A stretch of DNA of 64,000 bases, taken from NCBI RefSeq assembly GCF_001421965.1, contig NZ_LMLP01000001.1:310001-374000 (forward strand). The letters run 5' to 3'. Source of the stretch: Sphingomonas sp. Leaf67 (GTDB taxonomy: Bacteria > Pseudomonadota > Alphaproteobacteria > Sphingomonadales > Sphingomonadaceae). Below the pieces are notes generated by a model that was not told the origin of the DNA, ran no database searches, and saw nothing but the letters and a program-made list of their open reading frames with translations. This document shows, one piece after another, positions 19,319 through 27,943 of this stretch. A program made the position numbers and the translations under genes. Numbering within the stretch: position 1 is the stretch's first letter; each line of letters opens with the position of its first letter.

Positions 19319-19543
19319 ATGGCACGTCCGTTTTTCCGCCGCCGCAAGAGCTGCCCTTTCTCCGCCAAGGACGCTCCCCGGATCGACTATAAGGATGTTC
19401 GTCTGCTGCAGGGCTTCGTGTCCGAACGCGGCAAGATCGTCCCGTCGCGCATCACTTCGGTGAGCGCGAAGAAGCAGCGCGAACTGGCCCAGGCCATCAA
19501 GCGCGCCCGCCATCTGGGCCTGCTGCCCTACATCGTTAAGTAA
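19319..19543 (+). CDS. rpsR: 30S ribosomal protein S18
   Basis: 74 residues, basic, with the typical N-terminus [15 protein letters not shown] and the core [20 protein letters not shown]. Partner of S6. It lies 12 bases after rpsF and 12 before rplI. Confidence 0.98.
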   Translation: MARPFFRRRKSCPFSAKDAPRIDYKDVRLLQGFVSERGKIVPSRITSVSAKKQRELAQAIKRARHLGLLPYIVK

Positions 19544-19555
19544 GGAGCGCCCGAC

Positions 19556-20146
19556 ATGGACGTCATTCTGCTGGAACGCGTCGAGAAGCTCGGCGCCATC
19601 GGCGACGTGGTGAAGGTAAAGGACGGGTTTGCCCGTAATTTCCTGTTGCCGCGCAAGAAGGCGCTGCGCGCCAACGAAGCCAACAAGAAGGTGTTCGAGG
19701 CGAACCGCGAGCGGATCGTTGCCGACAACGCCGCCCGTCGCACCGACGCGGAAGCCGAAGCCAAGACGCTGGAAGGCGTTTCGGTCACGCTGATCCGTCA
19801 GTCGTCGAACACCGGCCAGCTCTACGGTTCGGTCGCGGTTCGCGATCTGGTCGAAGCGCTCGTCGCCGACGGCCACAAGGTCGACAAGTCGCAGGTCGTC
19901 CTCGACCGTCCGATCAAGGCCATCGGCCTGTACGACGTCAAGGTCGCGCTGCACCCGGAAGTCGTCACCATCGTGAAGGTGAACGTCGCCCGTTCGCCGG
20001 AAGAAGCCGAGATGCAGTCGCAGGGCGTCGACGTCATGGCGTCGATGTTCGAGCGTGACGACGCCGGCTTCACCGAAGACTATGACCCCAACGCCGAGCC
20101 GGGCGAAATCGCCCGCGACGAAGCGTCGGAAGAAGCGCAGGGCTGA
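19556..20146 (+). CDS. rplI: 50S ribosomal protein L9
   Basis: 196 residues, slightly longer than E. coli L9 because of an acidic C-terminal extension (AEPGEIARDEASEEAQG), as seen in other alphaproteobacteria. The N-terminus MDVILLERVEKLGAIGDVVK and VKDGFARNFLLPRKKAL are the L9 signature. It ends the ribosomal operon just before a clear terminator. Confidence 0.97.
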   Translation: MDVILLERVEKLGAIGDVVKVKDGFARNFLLPRKKALRANEANKKVFEANRERIVADNAARRTDAEAEAKTLEGVSVTLIRQSSNTGQLYGSVAVRDLVEALVADGHKVDKSQVVLDRPIKAIGLYDVKVALHPEVVTIVKVNVARSPEEAEMQSQGVDVMASMFERDDAGFTEDYDPNAEPGEIARDEASEEAQG

Positions 20147-20170
20147 TCCCCTTCGCGTCGACCAACAGCG

Positions 20171-20206
20171 AAAGGCCGCCGGAGCGATCCGGCGGCCTTT
20201 TCGTTT
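20171..20206 (+). terminator. Rho-independent terminator after rplI
   Basis: Perfect 13-bp stem AAAGGCCGCCGGA and TCCGGCGGCCTTT with a GCGA tetraloop, followed by TCGTTT. It lies 24 bases after the rplI stop and ends the rpsF-rpsR-rplI transcript. Confidence 0.9.
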
Positions 20207-20244
20207 GCGCTGATTGTTGGACGACGCTGGTCATCGGTGCCCCA

Positions 20245-20322
20245 TCACGGGCATACTACGCATGTTCCGATCACGGCAGCCAGCGGGATGAGCGACAGGA
20301 ACAGTGGGACAGCCTTGGCCAT
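20245..20322 (-). CDS. Possible 25-residue hydrophobic peptide
   Basis: Reads MAKAVPLFLSLIPLAAVIG then TCVVCP and stop. It has AAAGG about 8 bases before the ATG and a composition like a small membrane peptide with three Cys or near-terminal Cys pairs. Too short to judge from one genome; could be chance. Confidence 0.25.
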   Translation of the reverse strand: MAKAVPLFLSLIPLAAVIGTCVVCP

Positions 20323-20473
20323 GACGAATGCCTTTGTTCGAAGAGGTTGTCGGTTCAATTCCGCAACGGGCAAAAGGTTTCGCTGCGATGAACGTCGGCA
20401 ACCGTCGTGAAACCAACGCGGCACTGCTTGACGCCGTCCGCATTGCGGCGTACGAGCGCCCCTCCCCGCAAGC

Positions 20474-20548
20474 GGCCCCTTCGTCTAGCGGTTAGGACGT
20501 CGCCCTCTCACGGCGAAAACACGAGTTCGATTCTCGTAGGGGTCACCA
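20474..20548 (+). tRNA. tRNA-Glu (anticodon CTC)
   Basis: Acceptor GGCCCCT pairs with AGGGGTC (one G-U), followed by encoded ACCA. The anticodon stem TCGCC/GGCGA encloses loop CTCTCAC with anticodon CTC at 20507-20509. The T arm ACGAGTTCGATTCTCGT is regular and the D arm has TCTAGCGGTTAGGA, as in other tRNA-Glu. Confidence 0.95.
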
Positions 20549-21087
20549 GCGATTACAAGTACTTAGCAGCATCCTGCCATTGCCCTAGCGATCTGGGTAG
20601 ATGTCAGTTGTCATACGCTCCAATATGTTCACGGACAGTTCTGGACGACCGGCGCTTTGCCAGATGCTGAAGCCGCCCAGGGACCAACCTCCTTTCCAAA
20701 ATTCTCGGGTGACAGATCCGGGGAATGCGAAATGGACCGGTCCAGGCTGATCGAAGCCGACCATCTCGCGACCTGCACGACCCGCATCGCTGTCCCCTCA
20801 ACCATGCGCCTTCCGGCAGACATCCGGCACCAGCAGGGGGACGGCCTCCCGCTTGAACCGCCCCCTTACGGACATGCTGAAATCTCCTTTGCATCGGGGG
20901 TGGATCGTCGATGCATTTCGACGTTCAAAGACGCACGCTCTGTCTCGGATAGATAGACCCGACGTACCAGCCACGCCGAAGTTACCTGAGTCAGGTAAAC
21001 ATAATTGTCGTCGGATTCGATCTATCGGATGCAATGACACGGCACCTGCAGGTAGAATTTGAAAATATTCGTTTTCTTTACTAGTTA
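20549..21087. other. Gene-poor stretch downstream of tRNA-Glu
   Basis: About 540 bases with no recognised gene. Short frames of 60-96 codons exist on the minus strand (20604-20894, 20798-21040), but they lack family resemblance and consistent codon use. The base composition is less GC-rich toward 21050-21085. Position next to a tRNA gene is a usual integration target, but no integrase or copy of the tRNA 3' end was found here. Confidence 0.5.
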
Positions 21088-22047
21088 CTAACTTGTCGCA
21101 TCGTCCAATGCATCAAGTGCCTCCCCAAGCTTTCGAGCTGAAGATGACAACGCATCTTCTTCATTTGCATCCAACGCCGGTACGATAACGCGTTCGATAC
21201 CGCCGGAACCGATGATACACGGCAAGCTCGAACATAGTTCGTTATGACCAAAATGCTGATCGATCCATGCGCTGACCGGCAGCACGCATCGCTCGTTGCG
21301 AACAACGGCTTCGCAAATGCGCACGATGGCGGTTGCGACACCGAATGATGTGAAGCCTTTGCCTCGGACGATCCCGTATGCCGCGTCACGGACCTGCGCT
21401 CCGATCGCCGGTAGATCCAACGCTTTGGCAGCGTCATCAAAGTCGTGGAGCGATTGCCCGCCGATCCGAACGCTTGAAAATACGGCAACCTCGCTATCGC
21501 CGTGCTCGCCGAGAACATACCCTTCGATGGCGCTGGCCGATACATCAAGCGCCGCGGACAGAACCTGCTTGAGGCGACTGGTGTCGAGAAGCGTTCCGGT
21601 CCCGATCACCCGATGCCGGGGAAGTCCAGCATGGCGGATCGCCAGCGTGGTCATGATGTCGACGGGGTTTGAAGCGATGACGAGAACCCCGGAGAACCCG
21701 GCATGCGCCAGACGCTGTACGCACTCGATTACGATCCCCGCACTGGCAGAAGCCAAGGACAGGCGGCTTTCGCCGCCATGCGACGCCGCCCCGGCGGTGA
21801 TGACCGCAATCCCGGCCGTTGCAGCGTCCGCGTAGGATCCAGCCCAGATCCGCGCCGGTCTCGCCAGTGCATTCGCATCGGTGATATCGGCAGCTTCGGC
21901 TTCGGCCAGGGCTCCATTGCTGTCGATCAGAACGATTTCGTGAAACAGAGCACGAAGCATCGTTGCGTAGGCCGCAGTCGCACCGACATGGCCGGCGCCG
22001 ATAAATGCGATCCTGTTCGAAGATGGCGCTGCCGCGCGGGTAGTCAC
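21088..22047 (-). CDS. Lactate/malate dehydrogenase family protein
   Basis: NAD-dependent 2-hydroxyacid dehydrogenase of 319 residues from a GTG at 22047. The NAD site is IAFIGAGHVGATAAYA. Catalytic residues are conserved: Asp155 and Arg158 in GTLLDTSRLK and His182 in LGEHGDSEVAVFS, typical of L-lactate dehydrogenase. The specificity loop reads AGAASHGGESRL, so the position that is Gln in LDH and Arg in MDH is Ser here; the true substrate is uncertain. The GTG overlaps the stop of a 28-30 residue frame, which in turn overlaps the L,D-transpeptidase stop, suggesting one transcript. Confidence 0.85.
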   Translation of the reverse strand: MTTRAAAPSSNRIAFIGAGHVGATAAYATMLRALFHEIVLIDSNGALAEAEAADITDANALARPARIWAGSYADAATAGIAVITAGAASHGGESRLSLASASAGIVIECVQRLAHAGFSGVLVIASNPVDIMTTLAIRHAGLPRHRVIGTGTLLDTSRLKQVLSAALDVSASAIEGYVLGEHGDSEVAVFSSVRIGGQSLHDFDDAAKALDLPAIGAQVRDAAYGIVRGKGFTSFGVATAIVRICEAVVRNERCVLPVSAWIDQHFGHNELCSSLPCIIGSGGIERVIVPALDANEEDALSSSARKLGEALDALDDATS

Positions 22048-22130
22048 AGCATTACCGATTGCAGAAGCTGGGCTTGTTCGTGTCCTGTCCCCAGCAAAGC
22101 TGCGGCAGCAACCGGAATGTAGTTTCTCAT
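22044..22130 (-). CDS. Small coupled open frame between L,D-transpeptidase and dehydrogenase
   Basis: Encodes 28 residues, MRNYIPVAAAALLGTGH and on, from an ATG with AAGGA at 7 bases; an ATG two codons earlier overlaps the transpeptidase stop as ATGA. Its own stop overlaps the GTG of the dehydrogenase. The N-terminal half is hydrophobic. It could be a leader that couples translation, or a start of no significance. Confidence 0.35.
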   Translation of the reverse strand: MRNYIPVAAAALLGTGHEQAQLLQSVML

Positions 22131-22132
22131 CG

Positions 22133-22745
22133 TCATTTCCTTAAAATGGAAGAACAGGGCCGATCGGGGGTCCCGGCCTGAACGGTCACCGGAACCAGCG
22201 GGTCGTTTGGGATAACGACGGTGATGCCCATTCGGGTGATTCCGAACGGCAGTTTTCCAAAAGCGATCGGCATTCGGATGCAACCATGCGACGCGGGATA
22301 ACCCGGCAGTTCGCCGGCGTGCAGGGCGCCCCTGCCCCGGCCAAGCCGTTGCATGAACGGCATCGCAACGTCCTTGTACAGGTTGGACACGTGACCCGCG
22401 TCCTTCTGAAGGACAGCGAACGCCTCTGTCGGCGTCGCGAACCCCTTCGCGCCCGTGGAAAACCGTCGACATGCCGATCGCTACGCCGTTGCGATAGGCA
22501 TAGGCCTTCTGGGTCTTGAGGCTGACGATGATCGTGACCGGACCCTCGGGCGAAATGCCGGGTGCCCAAAGATATTCCCCCGGCTTCAGCGCCTCGATCC
22601 GGCCATCGGCGACGATGACCGGCGGGGTCTGCGCAGACGCGGTGGTTGGCGCCAGCAAGGCGAGCAACAGTCCGAACGCCTGCCTGGCGATGACGCCGGA
22701 CCGGTCGCGGCTCCGCACGTCGGTCGCGCGGGTGATGGTCATCAT
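22133..22745 (-). pseudogene. L,D-transpeptidase (YkuD) with a frameshift
   Basis: Would cross-link peptidoglycan or attach proteins by 3-3 or similar links. The first frame (from 22745) gives a signal peptide ending in ASAQ and the start of the YkuD domain (PVTIIVSLKTQKAYAYRNG, IGMSTV). In the next frame the domain continues as STGAKGFATPTEAFAVLQKD, then MPFMQRL and the catalytic SHGCIRMP. Skipping one base in the run of four A on the plus strand (22459-22462) restores an uninterrupted domain of about 203 residues. Either the gene is inactivated, or the run is a sequencing error or slips in expression. Confidence 0.85.
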
Positions 22746-22903
22746 AAGTCGTATCCGATGCTGACGGCTGACCCTGCGCGATCCCGGCGGGTCGGGCGCA
22801 AGCGACGAAGGGACCCTATCGACCGGAACGAGCCGGTATCAGCATCGGCAATTACGCAGCTGCGATCCGGGCTGGTGACGACCACCTCCGCCGAAAGATG
22901 CGA

Positions 22904-23602
22904 TCACATCGTTCCGCCGATCAGATGACCGATCAAGGCGGTAACGGCCATTGCGAACGCCCCCCAGAAGGTGACGCGGCAGGTGCCGCGCCATACCGCG
23001 GCGTCCCCCGCCCTCGCCCCCAGCGCCCCCAGAACCGCCAGGAACAGCAGCGACGAACCTGCCACCCCCGCGATCAACCGATTGGCCGGCATCACAAAGA
23101 CTGCCAGCAACGGCATCGCCGCGCCTACCGTGAAACTCGCGGCCGACGCCAGCGCTGCCTGTACCGGCGGGGCGCGGGCGCCCACCGTCAGGTCCAGCTC
23201 GTCGCGGGCATGCGCACCCAATGCATCGTGCGCCATCAATTGCGTAGCGACCGCGACCGCCGTCGCGTGGTCGACGCCTCTTTCGACATAGATCCCGGCG
23301 AGCTCGGCCAGTTCACCGACCGGATCGACGGCAAGCTCGCGCCGCTCCCGCCCGATCTCCGCGTGTTCGGTATCGGCCTGGGCACTGACCGAGACATATT
23401 CGCCCGCGGCCATCGACATCGCCCCCGCCACCAGTCCGGCAGTGCCGGCGATCACGATGTCGGTTGTCCGGGCGTTCGCGGCTGCGACGCCGAGCACCAG
23501 ACTTGCGGTGGAAACGATCCCGTCATTGGCACCCAGAACCGCCGCACGCAGCCATCCGATGCGGTTGACGACATGCCCCTCGCGATGCGGGTCAGCGGAC
23601 AT
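22904..23602 (-). CDS. VIT family (CCC1/VIT1-like) transporter
   Basis: Inner-membrane protein of 232 residues related to vacuolar iron and manganese transporters. Begins with RIGWLRAAVLGANDGIVSTASLVLGVAAA, a hallmark of the family, followed by GTAGLVAGAMSMAAGEYVSVSAQAD with the conserved GEYxSVxxQ segment. A charged cytoplasmic part (residues about 75-150) precedes three C-terminal helices. It lies near a FixL/FixJ-type pair and an iron-permease-like gene, though on the other strand. Confidence 0.93.
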   Translation of the reverse strand: MSADPHREGHVVNRIGWLRAAVLGANDGIVSTASLVLGVAAANARTTDIVIAGTAGLVAGAMSMAAGEYVSVSAQADTEHAEIGRERRELAVDPVGELAELAGIYVERGVDHATAVAVATQLMAHDALGAHARDELDLTVGARAPPVQAALASAASFTVGAAMPLLAVFVMPANRLIAGVAGSSLLFLAVLGALGARAGDAAVWRGTCRVTFWGAFAMAVTALIGHLIGGTM

Positions 23603-23848
23603 GGAATATCTCTGTCAAAATAGGCGTGTTCATCGACATGGGTTGCCACCCCGATCTGGATACGAGCCGACACGGCGACACGCCGGACATAGCGGGTTAT
23701 GAGTGTGACGCCAGCATCGGGAACTACATGGACCGCGCAAATCCCCGCGCCGTGCTTGCCTTCGCGTCCATCCGGCAATGTGTGAAACCACAATAGGATC
23801 GCTCGGCAATAGGGAGCAGGCCACCGTCAGACATCGAGGATGACGATC

Positions 23849-23980
23849 ATGATCCACGCATTCCACGCCCTTCTCCAGCCAATTGCCAATATCAACCGAC
23901 GGGTTTCGATCGGAGGTAGCGTGCTCTCGCTGCTCGTTGCTGGCGAGATCACCATGACGCTGCTCCGGCCGCTGGCCTGA
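23849..23980 (+). CDS. Possible 43-residue small protein
   Basis: Reads MIHAFHALLQPIANINRR then a hydrophobic segment (SIGGSVLSLLVAGEITMTLL). CGAGG lies 9-10 bases upstream; another in-frame ATG three codons earlier is too near that site. One membrane helix is likely. No family recognised; it ends just before the kinase gene and could be co-transcribed. Confidence 0.4.
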   Translation: MIHAFHALLQPIANINRRVSIGGSVLSLLVAGEITMTLLRPLA

Positions 23981-24108
23981 TATTGCGCCCGATCGCGTCG
24001 CGATGCGTTGAGCCGGCATGGGTTGCCGATGGTTCGGGTTACGACCCGGCCGGAGGCGTCCCGTCCCGTGATCGATCTTCGTACCCGCAAACAGACCGCG
24101 CCGCCGTC

Positions 24109-25662
24109 GTGAACGACGCCCTGCCCTGCGGCAGCGTACTGGATGCCGACGCCGTCGCCCGCCGGAATGCGGTCGTGGCCGAGGAACTGGGCCTGCTGAT
24201 CGACGGGGCGATGGGCTATGCGATCTACATGCTGGACACGCACGGGCGGGTGACGATCTGGAACCGTGGTGCCGAGCGAATGAAGGGGTGGACCGAGGCG
24301 GAAATCATCGGTGTCGATGCCGCGATCTTCTACACCCCCGACGATGTCGCCGTCGGAAAACCGGCCGATGACCTGATCCGGGCGGCGACGTTGGGCCGCA
24401 TCGAGGAGGATAGCTGGCGGCTTCGCAAGGACGGGTCGGAGTTTCTTGCCAGCGTGACGATCACCGCGCTTCGCAACGATGCGGGCGCATTACGCGGCTT
24501 CGGCAAGGTCATTCGCGACGTCACCGACCAGAAGGCGTCGGAAGCGGCAGTCGTCCGGCGCGAACATCATCTGCGGTCGATCCTCGCGACCGTTCCCGAT
24601 GCCATGATCGTGATGGACGAACGCGGCATCGTATCCTCGTTCAGCACGACTGCCGAACGGCTGTTCGGCTATGCCAAGGCCGACGTGATCGGACGCAACG
24701 TCAGCATGCTGATGCCGCCTGCCGACAGACGCCAGCATGACGGCCATCTACGAACCTATCTGCGGACCGGCATTCCCCACAATATCGGCAATGTCCGCCT
24801 CGCGACGGCACAACGCGCCGATGGCGAAAACTTCCCGATCGAACTGGCCGTTGGCGAGGCCGTGATCGCGGGCGAGCGGATCTTCACCGGCTTCGTTCGC
24901 GATCTGACCCACCGCCACGAAACCGCACGGCGGATGCAGGAACTTCAGTCGGAACTGATCCATGTCTCTCGCGTCAGTGCGATGGGGACGATGGCCTCGA
25001 CACTGGCGCACGAAATCAATCAGCCGCTGACCGCCATCGCCGCTTATCTCGAAACGATGCGCTCTATGATCGGCGATACCAGCGATGTCCTGCTCGGCGA
25101 GATCGCCGAAGCCCTCGACCACGCCGCGGCGCAATCGCTTCGTGCCGGCACGATCGTGCACCGGCTGCGCGCATTCGTCGATGGTGGCGACACCGGGTTC
25201 AAGGCGGAACGGCTCGACATGCTGGTGGAAGAAGCCACCAGCCTTGCCCTGCTTGGCGCGCATGAAGCGGGGGTCCATGTCACGATGACGATCGCGGCGG
25301 GGCTCGACACGGTGCTGGTCGACCGCGTCCAGATCCAGCAGGTGCTGGTCAACCTCATCCGCAACGCGATTCAGTCGATGGCGTCGTCGCCCGACAAGGA
25401 ACTGATCATCGCGACCGCGGCCGATCGCAATGGCTGGATGCGGGTGACCGTGACCGATACGGGCACCGGCCTGTCCCCGGACATTCGCGACCGGTTGTTC
25501 GAAGCCTTCGCGACGACCAAGGAGGATGGCATGGGCCTCGGCCTGTCGATCTGCCGGACGATCGTCGAAGCGCATGGCGGCCGGATCTGGGCGGAAGCCG
25601 GCGCTTTGTCCGGAACCGCCTTCCATTTCTGCGTTCCGCTGGCGGGCGGCGACGATGTCTGA
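24109..25662 (+). CDS. FixL-like oxygen-sensing histidine kinase
   Basis: Two PAS domains (about residues 28-143 and 150-265), then HisKA and HATPase domains. The second PAS keeps the haem-binding pattern of FixL: counting from the proximal histidine in RRQHDGHLRTY (His210), a second His (PHNIG) is at +14 and an Arg (GNVR) at +20, as with His200, His214 and Arg220 of Bradyrhizobium FixL. The phosphorylated His301 is in STLAHEINQPLTAIAAYLE, the N box is NLIRNAIQSM and the G boxes DTGTGLS and GMGLGLSIC. No membrane segments. The start is uncertain: GTG 24109 is used, but the frame is open from 23983. Overlaps the fixJ-like gene by 8 bases. Confidence 0.88.
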   Translation: MNDALPCGSVLDADAVARRNAVVAEELGLLIDGAMGYAIYMLDTHGRVTIWNRGAERMKGWTEAEIIGVDAAIFYTPDDVAVGKPADDLIRAATLGRIEEDSWRLRKDGSEFLASVTITALRNDAGALRGFGKVIRDVTDQKASEAAVVRREHHLRSILATVPDAMIVMDERGIVSSFSTTAERLFGYAKADVIGRNVSMLMPPADRRQHDGHLRTYLRTGIPHNIGNVRLATAQRADGENFPIELAVGEAVIAGERIFTGFVRDLTHRHETARRMQELQSELIHVSRVSAMGTMASTLAHEINQPLTAIAAYLETMRSMIGDTSDVLLGEIAEALDHAAAQSLRAGTIVHRLRAFVDGGDTGFKAERLDMLVEEATSLALLGAHEAGVHVTMTIAAGLDTVLVDRVQIQQVLVNLIRNAIQSMASSPDKELIIATAADRNGWMRVTVTDTGTGLSPDIRDRLFEAFATTKEDGMGLGLSICRTIVEAHGGRIWAEAGALSGTAFHFCVPLAGGDDV

Positions 25663-26287
25663 TCGCGCCCGCACCGTCCACATCGTCGACGACGACGAAG
25701 CGATCCGGCAGTCGGTCGGCTTCCTGCTCCGCAAGGCTGGATATAGCGTTAAGAGCTATGTGTCCGGCCTGGAATTCCTTGCCTCTGTTACCCGCGAAAC
25801 CGGCGGCTGCGCGCTGCTCGACGTCCGCATGCCGGAGATCGACGGGCTGGAGGTACAGGCAAGGCTTGCCCGGCAGAGTATCGCGCTGCCGGTCATCATG
25901 CTGACCGGCCATGGCGACGTGACGCTTGCCGTACGCGCGGTAAAGGCGGGCGCGGTAGAGTTTCTGGAAAAACCGTTCGAACGGACTGCGCTGCTGGCGG
26001 CGATCGACGAAGCACTGGGACTCGCCGGACGGACTGACCGCAGCCGGATCGCCGCCGCCGAAGCGACCGTTCGACTGGCCGCGTTGACGCCGCGCGAGCG
26101 CGATGTTCTGGATGGCATGGTACTGGGACGACCAAACAAGCTGATCGCGTTCGAGCTTGGCATCGCCACGCGGACGGTCGAGGTACATCGCGCCAACCTG
26201 ATGGACAAGCTCTCCGCGCATAGTCTGTCCGATGTCCTGCGGATCGCGTTCGCGGCGGGCCTCGGCGACGACGGACCCGAGCGATAA
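25655..26287 (+). CDS. FixJ-like two-component response regulator
   Basis: 210 residues. Receiver domain with Asp12/13, phosphoacceptor Asp56 (ALLDVRMPEIDG), Thr84 (LTGHG) and Lys106 (LEKPF). A LuxR/FixJ-type helix-turn-helix follows (LTPRERDVLDGMVLGRPNK and TRTVEVHRANLMDKL). Partner of the overlapping FixL-like kinase. Targets are unknown; no fixK-like gene is in the window. Confidence 0.93.
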   Translation: MSDRARTVHIVDDDEAIRQSVGFLLRKAGYSVKSYVSGLEFLASVTRETGGCALLDVRMPEIDGLEVQARLARQSIALPVIMLTGHGDVTLAVRAVKAGAVEFLEKPFERTALLAAIDEALGLAGRTDRSRIAAAEATVRLAALTPRERDVLDGMVLGRPNKLIAFELGIATRTVEVHRANLMDKLSAHSLSDVLRIAFAAGLGDDGPER

Positions 26288-26365
26288 CCGGCCGCGCCCT
26301 CGTCTTCTACGTACAGACATGACCTTGCCGGCATGCGATCCATCCAGAAACCCAAGGATATTTGC

Positions 26366-26809
26366 ATGCAGAATGAAACCAGCGCCGCGTCGCCGGGTGC
26401 GATCGGCGTTTCGCTCGTCGATGGGGACACTGCGGTTCGTCACGCCCGACAGCTGATGCTCCGTTCCGAAGACTATGCGGTTCGGTCGTACGCAACCTGT
26501 GCCGCCCTGCTCGCCGATCCACGCGCACGGGACTATCCCTGCATCATTCTCGACATGGAAATGGAGGCTATCGACGGCCTTGCCCTCCTCCGCGAAATGC
26601 GGACCAGTGGCTGGCGCGGCAGGGCGTTGTTGCTCGACGGTCTTGCCCCCGGCAGCCCGATGCTGACCGAGGCCGAACGTTACGGCGACACCGTGCTCCA
26701 GCGCGGCATCGGCGATCGCGCGCTGCTGGTCGCGATCGCCGCGTCGATCAATGGCGACGCCCCTGCGCGCAGGCCCGCCGGTTCGCCTTCGAGTGCCGAC
26801 GATGCTTGA
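26366..26809 (+). CDS. Degenerate stand-alone receiver domain protein
   Basis: 147 residues with a receiver fold and no output domain. Asp19 and Asp21 and the phosphoacceptor-position Asp63 (CIILDMEMEAIDG) are kept. The conserved Thr/Ser is Asp91 (LLLDGLAP) and the conserved Lys is Arg113 (VLQRGI), so normal phosphorylation switching is doubtful. An ATG with AAGGA upstream is used; another frame start lies 33 bases earlier. It follows the fixJ-like gene and overlaps the iron-permease gene by 8 bases, pointing to a shared role. Confidence 0.75.
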   Translation: MQNETSAASPGAIGVSLVDGDTAVRHARQLMLRSEDYAVRSYATCAALLADPRARDYPCIILDMEMEAIDGLALLREMRTSGWRGRALLLDGLAPGSPMLTEAERYGDTVLQRGIGDRALLVAIAASINGDAPARRPAGSPSSADDA

Positions 26810-27212
26810 CCGCCTCTTCACAGTCGCCGCTACGCGGATCGCCGGGTTCGCAGGCCAACCCGGTGCCTTCGCGACAGCGGTCGGGATCATCCTCCTTTGG
26901 TCTTTTACCGGGCCACTATTCGGTTATTCGGACACATGGCAGCTGGTCGTGAATACAGCGACGACCATCGTCACGTTCCTGATGGTCTTCCTGATCCAGA
27001 ACTCGCAAAACCGGGACGCAGCGGCGATGCAGGCCAAACTGGATGAACTGATCCGGGCTGTCGACGCGGCTCGATCGCAGTTCATCGGGATTGAACACCT
27101 GACCGATCGTGAGATAGAAAAAGTGCGATCCGACCTGGAGCAGGAATGCGGCGATATCGCAGGCAAGGTTTCGCCGGTCGCCAGTCTCGCCAATCTCACG
27201 CGCCGCCTGTGA
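26802..27212 (+). CDS. Low-affinity iron permease family protein
   Basis: 136 residues. Two membrane segments (AVGIILLWSFTGPLFGY and VVNTATTIVTFLMVFLIQNS) are followed by the family signature QNSQNRDAAAMQAKLDELI and a charged helical tail. The family is named after yeast Fet4 but bacterial members are short and their transport activity is not established. It overlaps the degenerate receiver gene by 8 bases. Confidence 0.85.
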   Translation: MLDRLFTVAATRIAGFAGQPGAFATAVGIILLWSFTGPLFGYSDTWQLVVNTATTIVTFLMVFLIQNSQNRDAAAMQAKLDELIRAVDAARSQFIGIEHLTDREIEKVRSDLEQECGDIAGKVSPVASLANLTRRL

Positions 27213-27230
27213 CGACCGCCTAAAGCCCGT

Positions 27231-27512
27231 TCAGCCGAGAACGCGGGCAAGGAGCGTCGCCCGATCGGCCATATGATCCATCAGATCGCCAGCGTGCATC
27301 ATCAGCGGGTCCTGCACGGCATCCATCGGCGGTCGAACGAACGCAGCCATATCGTGGATCAACGCGCGCTGGTCGTCGGAGCCGCCGGCCATCATTGCGA
27401 TCATTGTCTGTTCCAGCGCGATCACCTGACTTCGTAAATGGACCAGTTCATCATCGGACAAGTGATGCCTGGCGTCGACGACGGGCGGTACGACCGTCAC
27501 GCCGTAAGACAA
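27231..27512 (-). CDS. Hypothetical protein
   Basis: 93 residues from a TTG at 27512; GTG a few codons downstream is an alternative. Sequence is acidic and helical, with many Met (MMAGGS, MMHAGDLMDHMAD). No family recognised. It converges with the iron-permease gene. Confidence 0.5.
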   Translation of the reverse strand: MSYGVTVVPPVVDARHHLSDDELVHLRSQVIALEQTMIAMMAGGSDDQRALIHDMAAFVRPPMDAVQDPLMMHAGDLMDHMADRATLLARVLG

Positions 27513-27585
27513 TGCCCCGCCCTAATTATCCCAACGCGCAAGCGCTTCGGCGCGAAACGCGGCAGCCGTCGGCTGGACGCCAGAT

Positions 27586-27765
27586 TTACACATCGGGCGT
27601 GATCCGGACCGGTGTTCGGGTCAGCGACGTCAGTCGATCGCTATACGCATCGGCAATACCGGCATGCGAAGCGCGCGCGCCGCTGTCGATCGACGCCGCC
27701 GCCAGCGCCCGATAACGGGCGATGCGCGTGATGCAATAGGCGGCTTCGTCCGGGTCCGTGTACAT
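27586..27765 (-). CDS. Small hypothetical protein
   Basis: 59 residues starting MYTDPDEAAYCITRIARY, with AGGAG well placed before the ATG. The frame is open further upstream but becomes low-complexity there. Helical, no family recognised. Confidence 0.55.
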   Translation of the reverse strand: MYTDPDEAAYCITRIARYRALAAASIDSGARASHAGIADAYSDRLTSLTRTPVRITPDV

Positions 27766-27943
27766 CGCGATCTCCTGATCGGTGCGCCAGATGATCGGAA
27801 TGATCGTCCTCGACCGGCTGTCCATCGCGATACGCCTTGGCGGGGCGAACCGCGACAGTCGGGATCTACATAGGGGTGACAGTCCGGAGTGCCGGGACGT
27901 TGGCGATAACGCAGTACCGACGTTCTCTGCTGCTTCGACGCAC

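Noticed and set aside
20604..21040. Short minus-strand frames after tRNA-Glu as genes
   Set aside because: They overlap one another in different frames, have no clear ribosome-binding sites and no family resemblance.
20474..21087. Genomic island inserted at tRNA-Glu
   Set aside because: No integrase and no second copy of the tRNA-Glu 3' end were seen downstream in the window.
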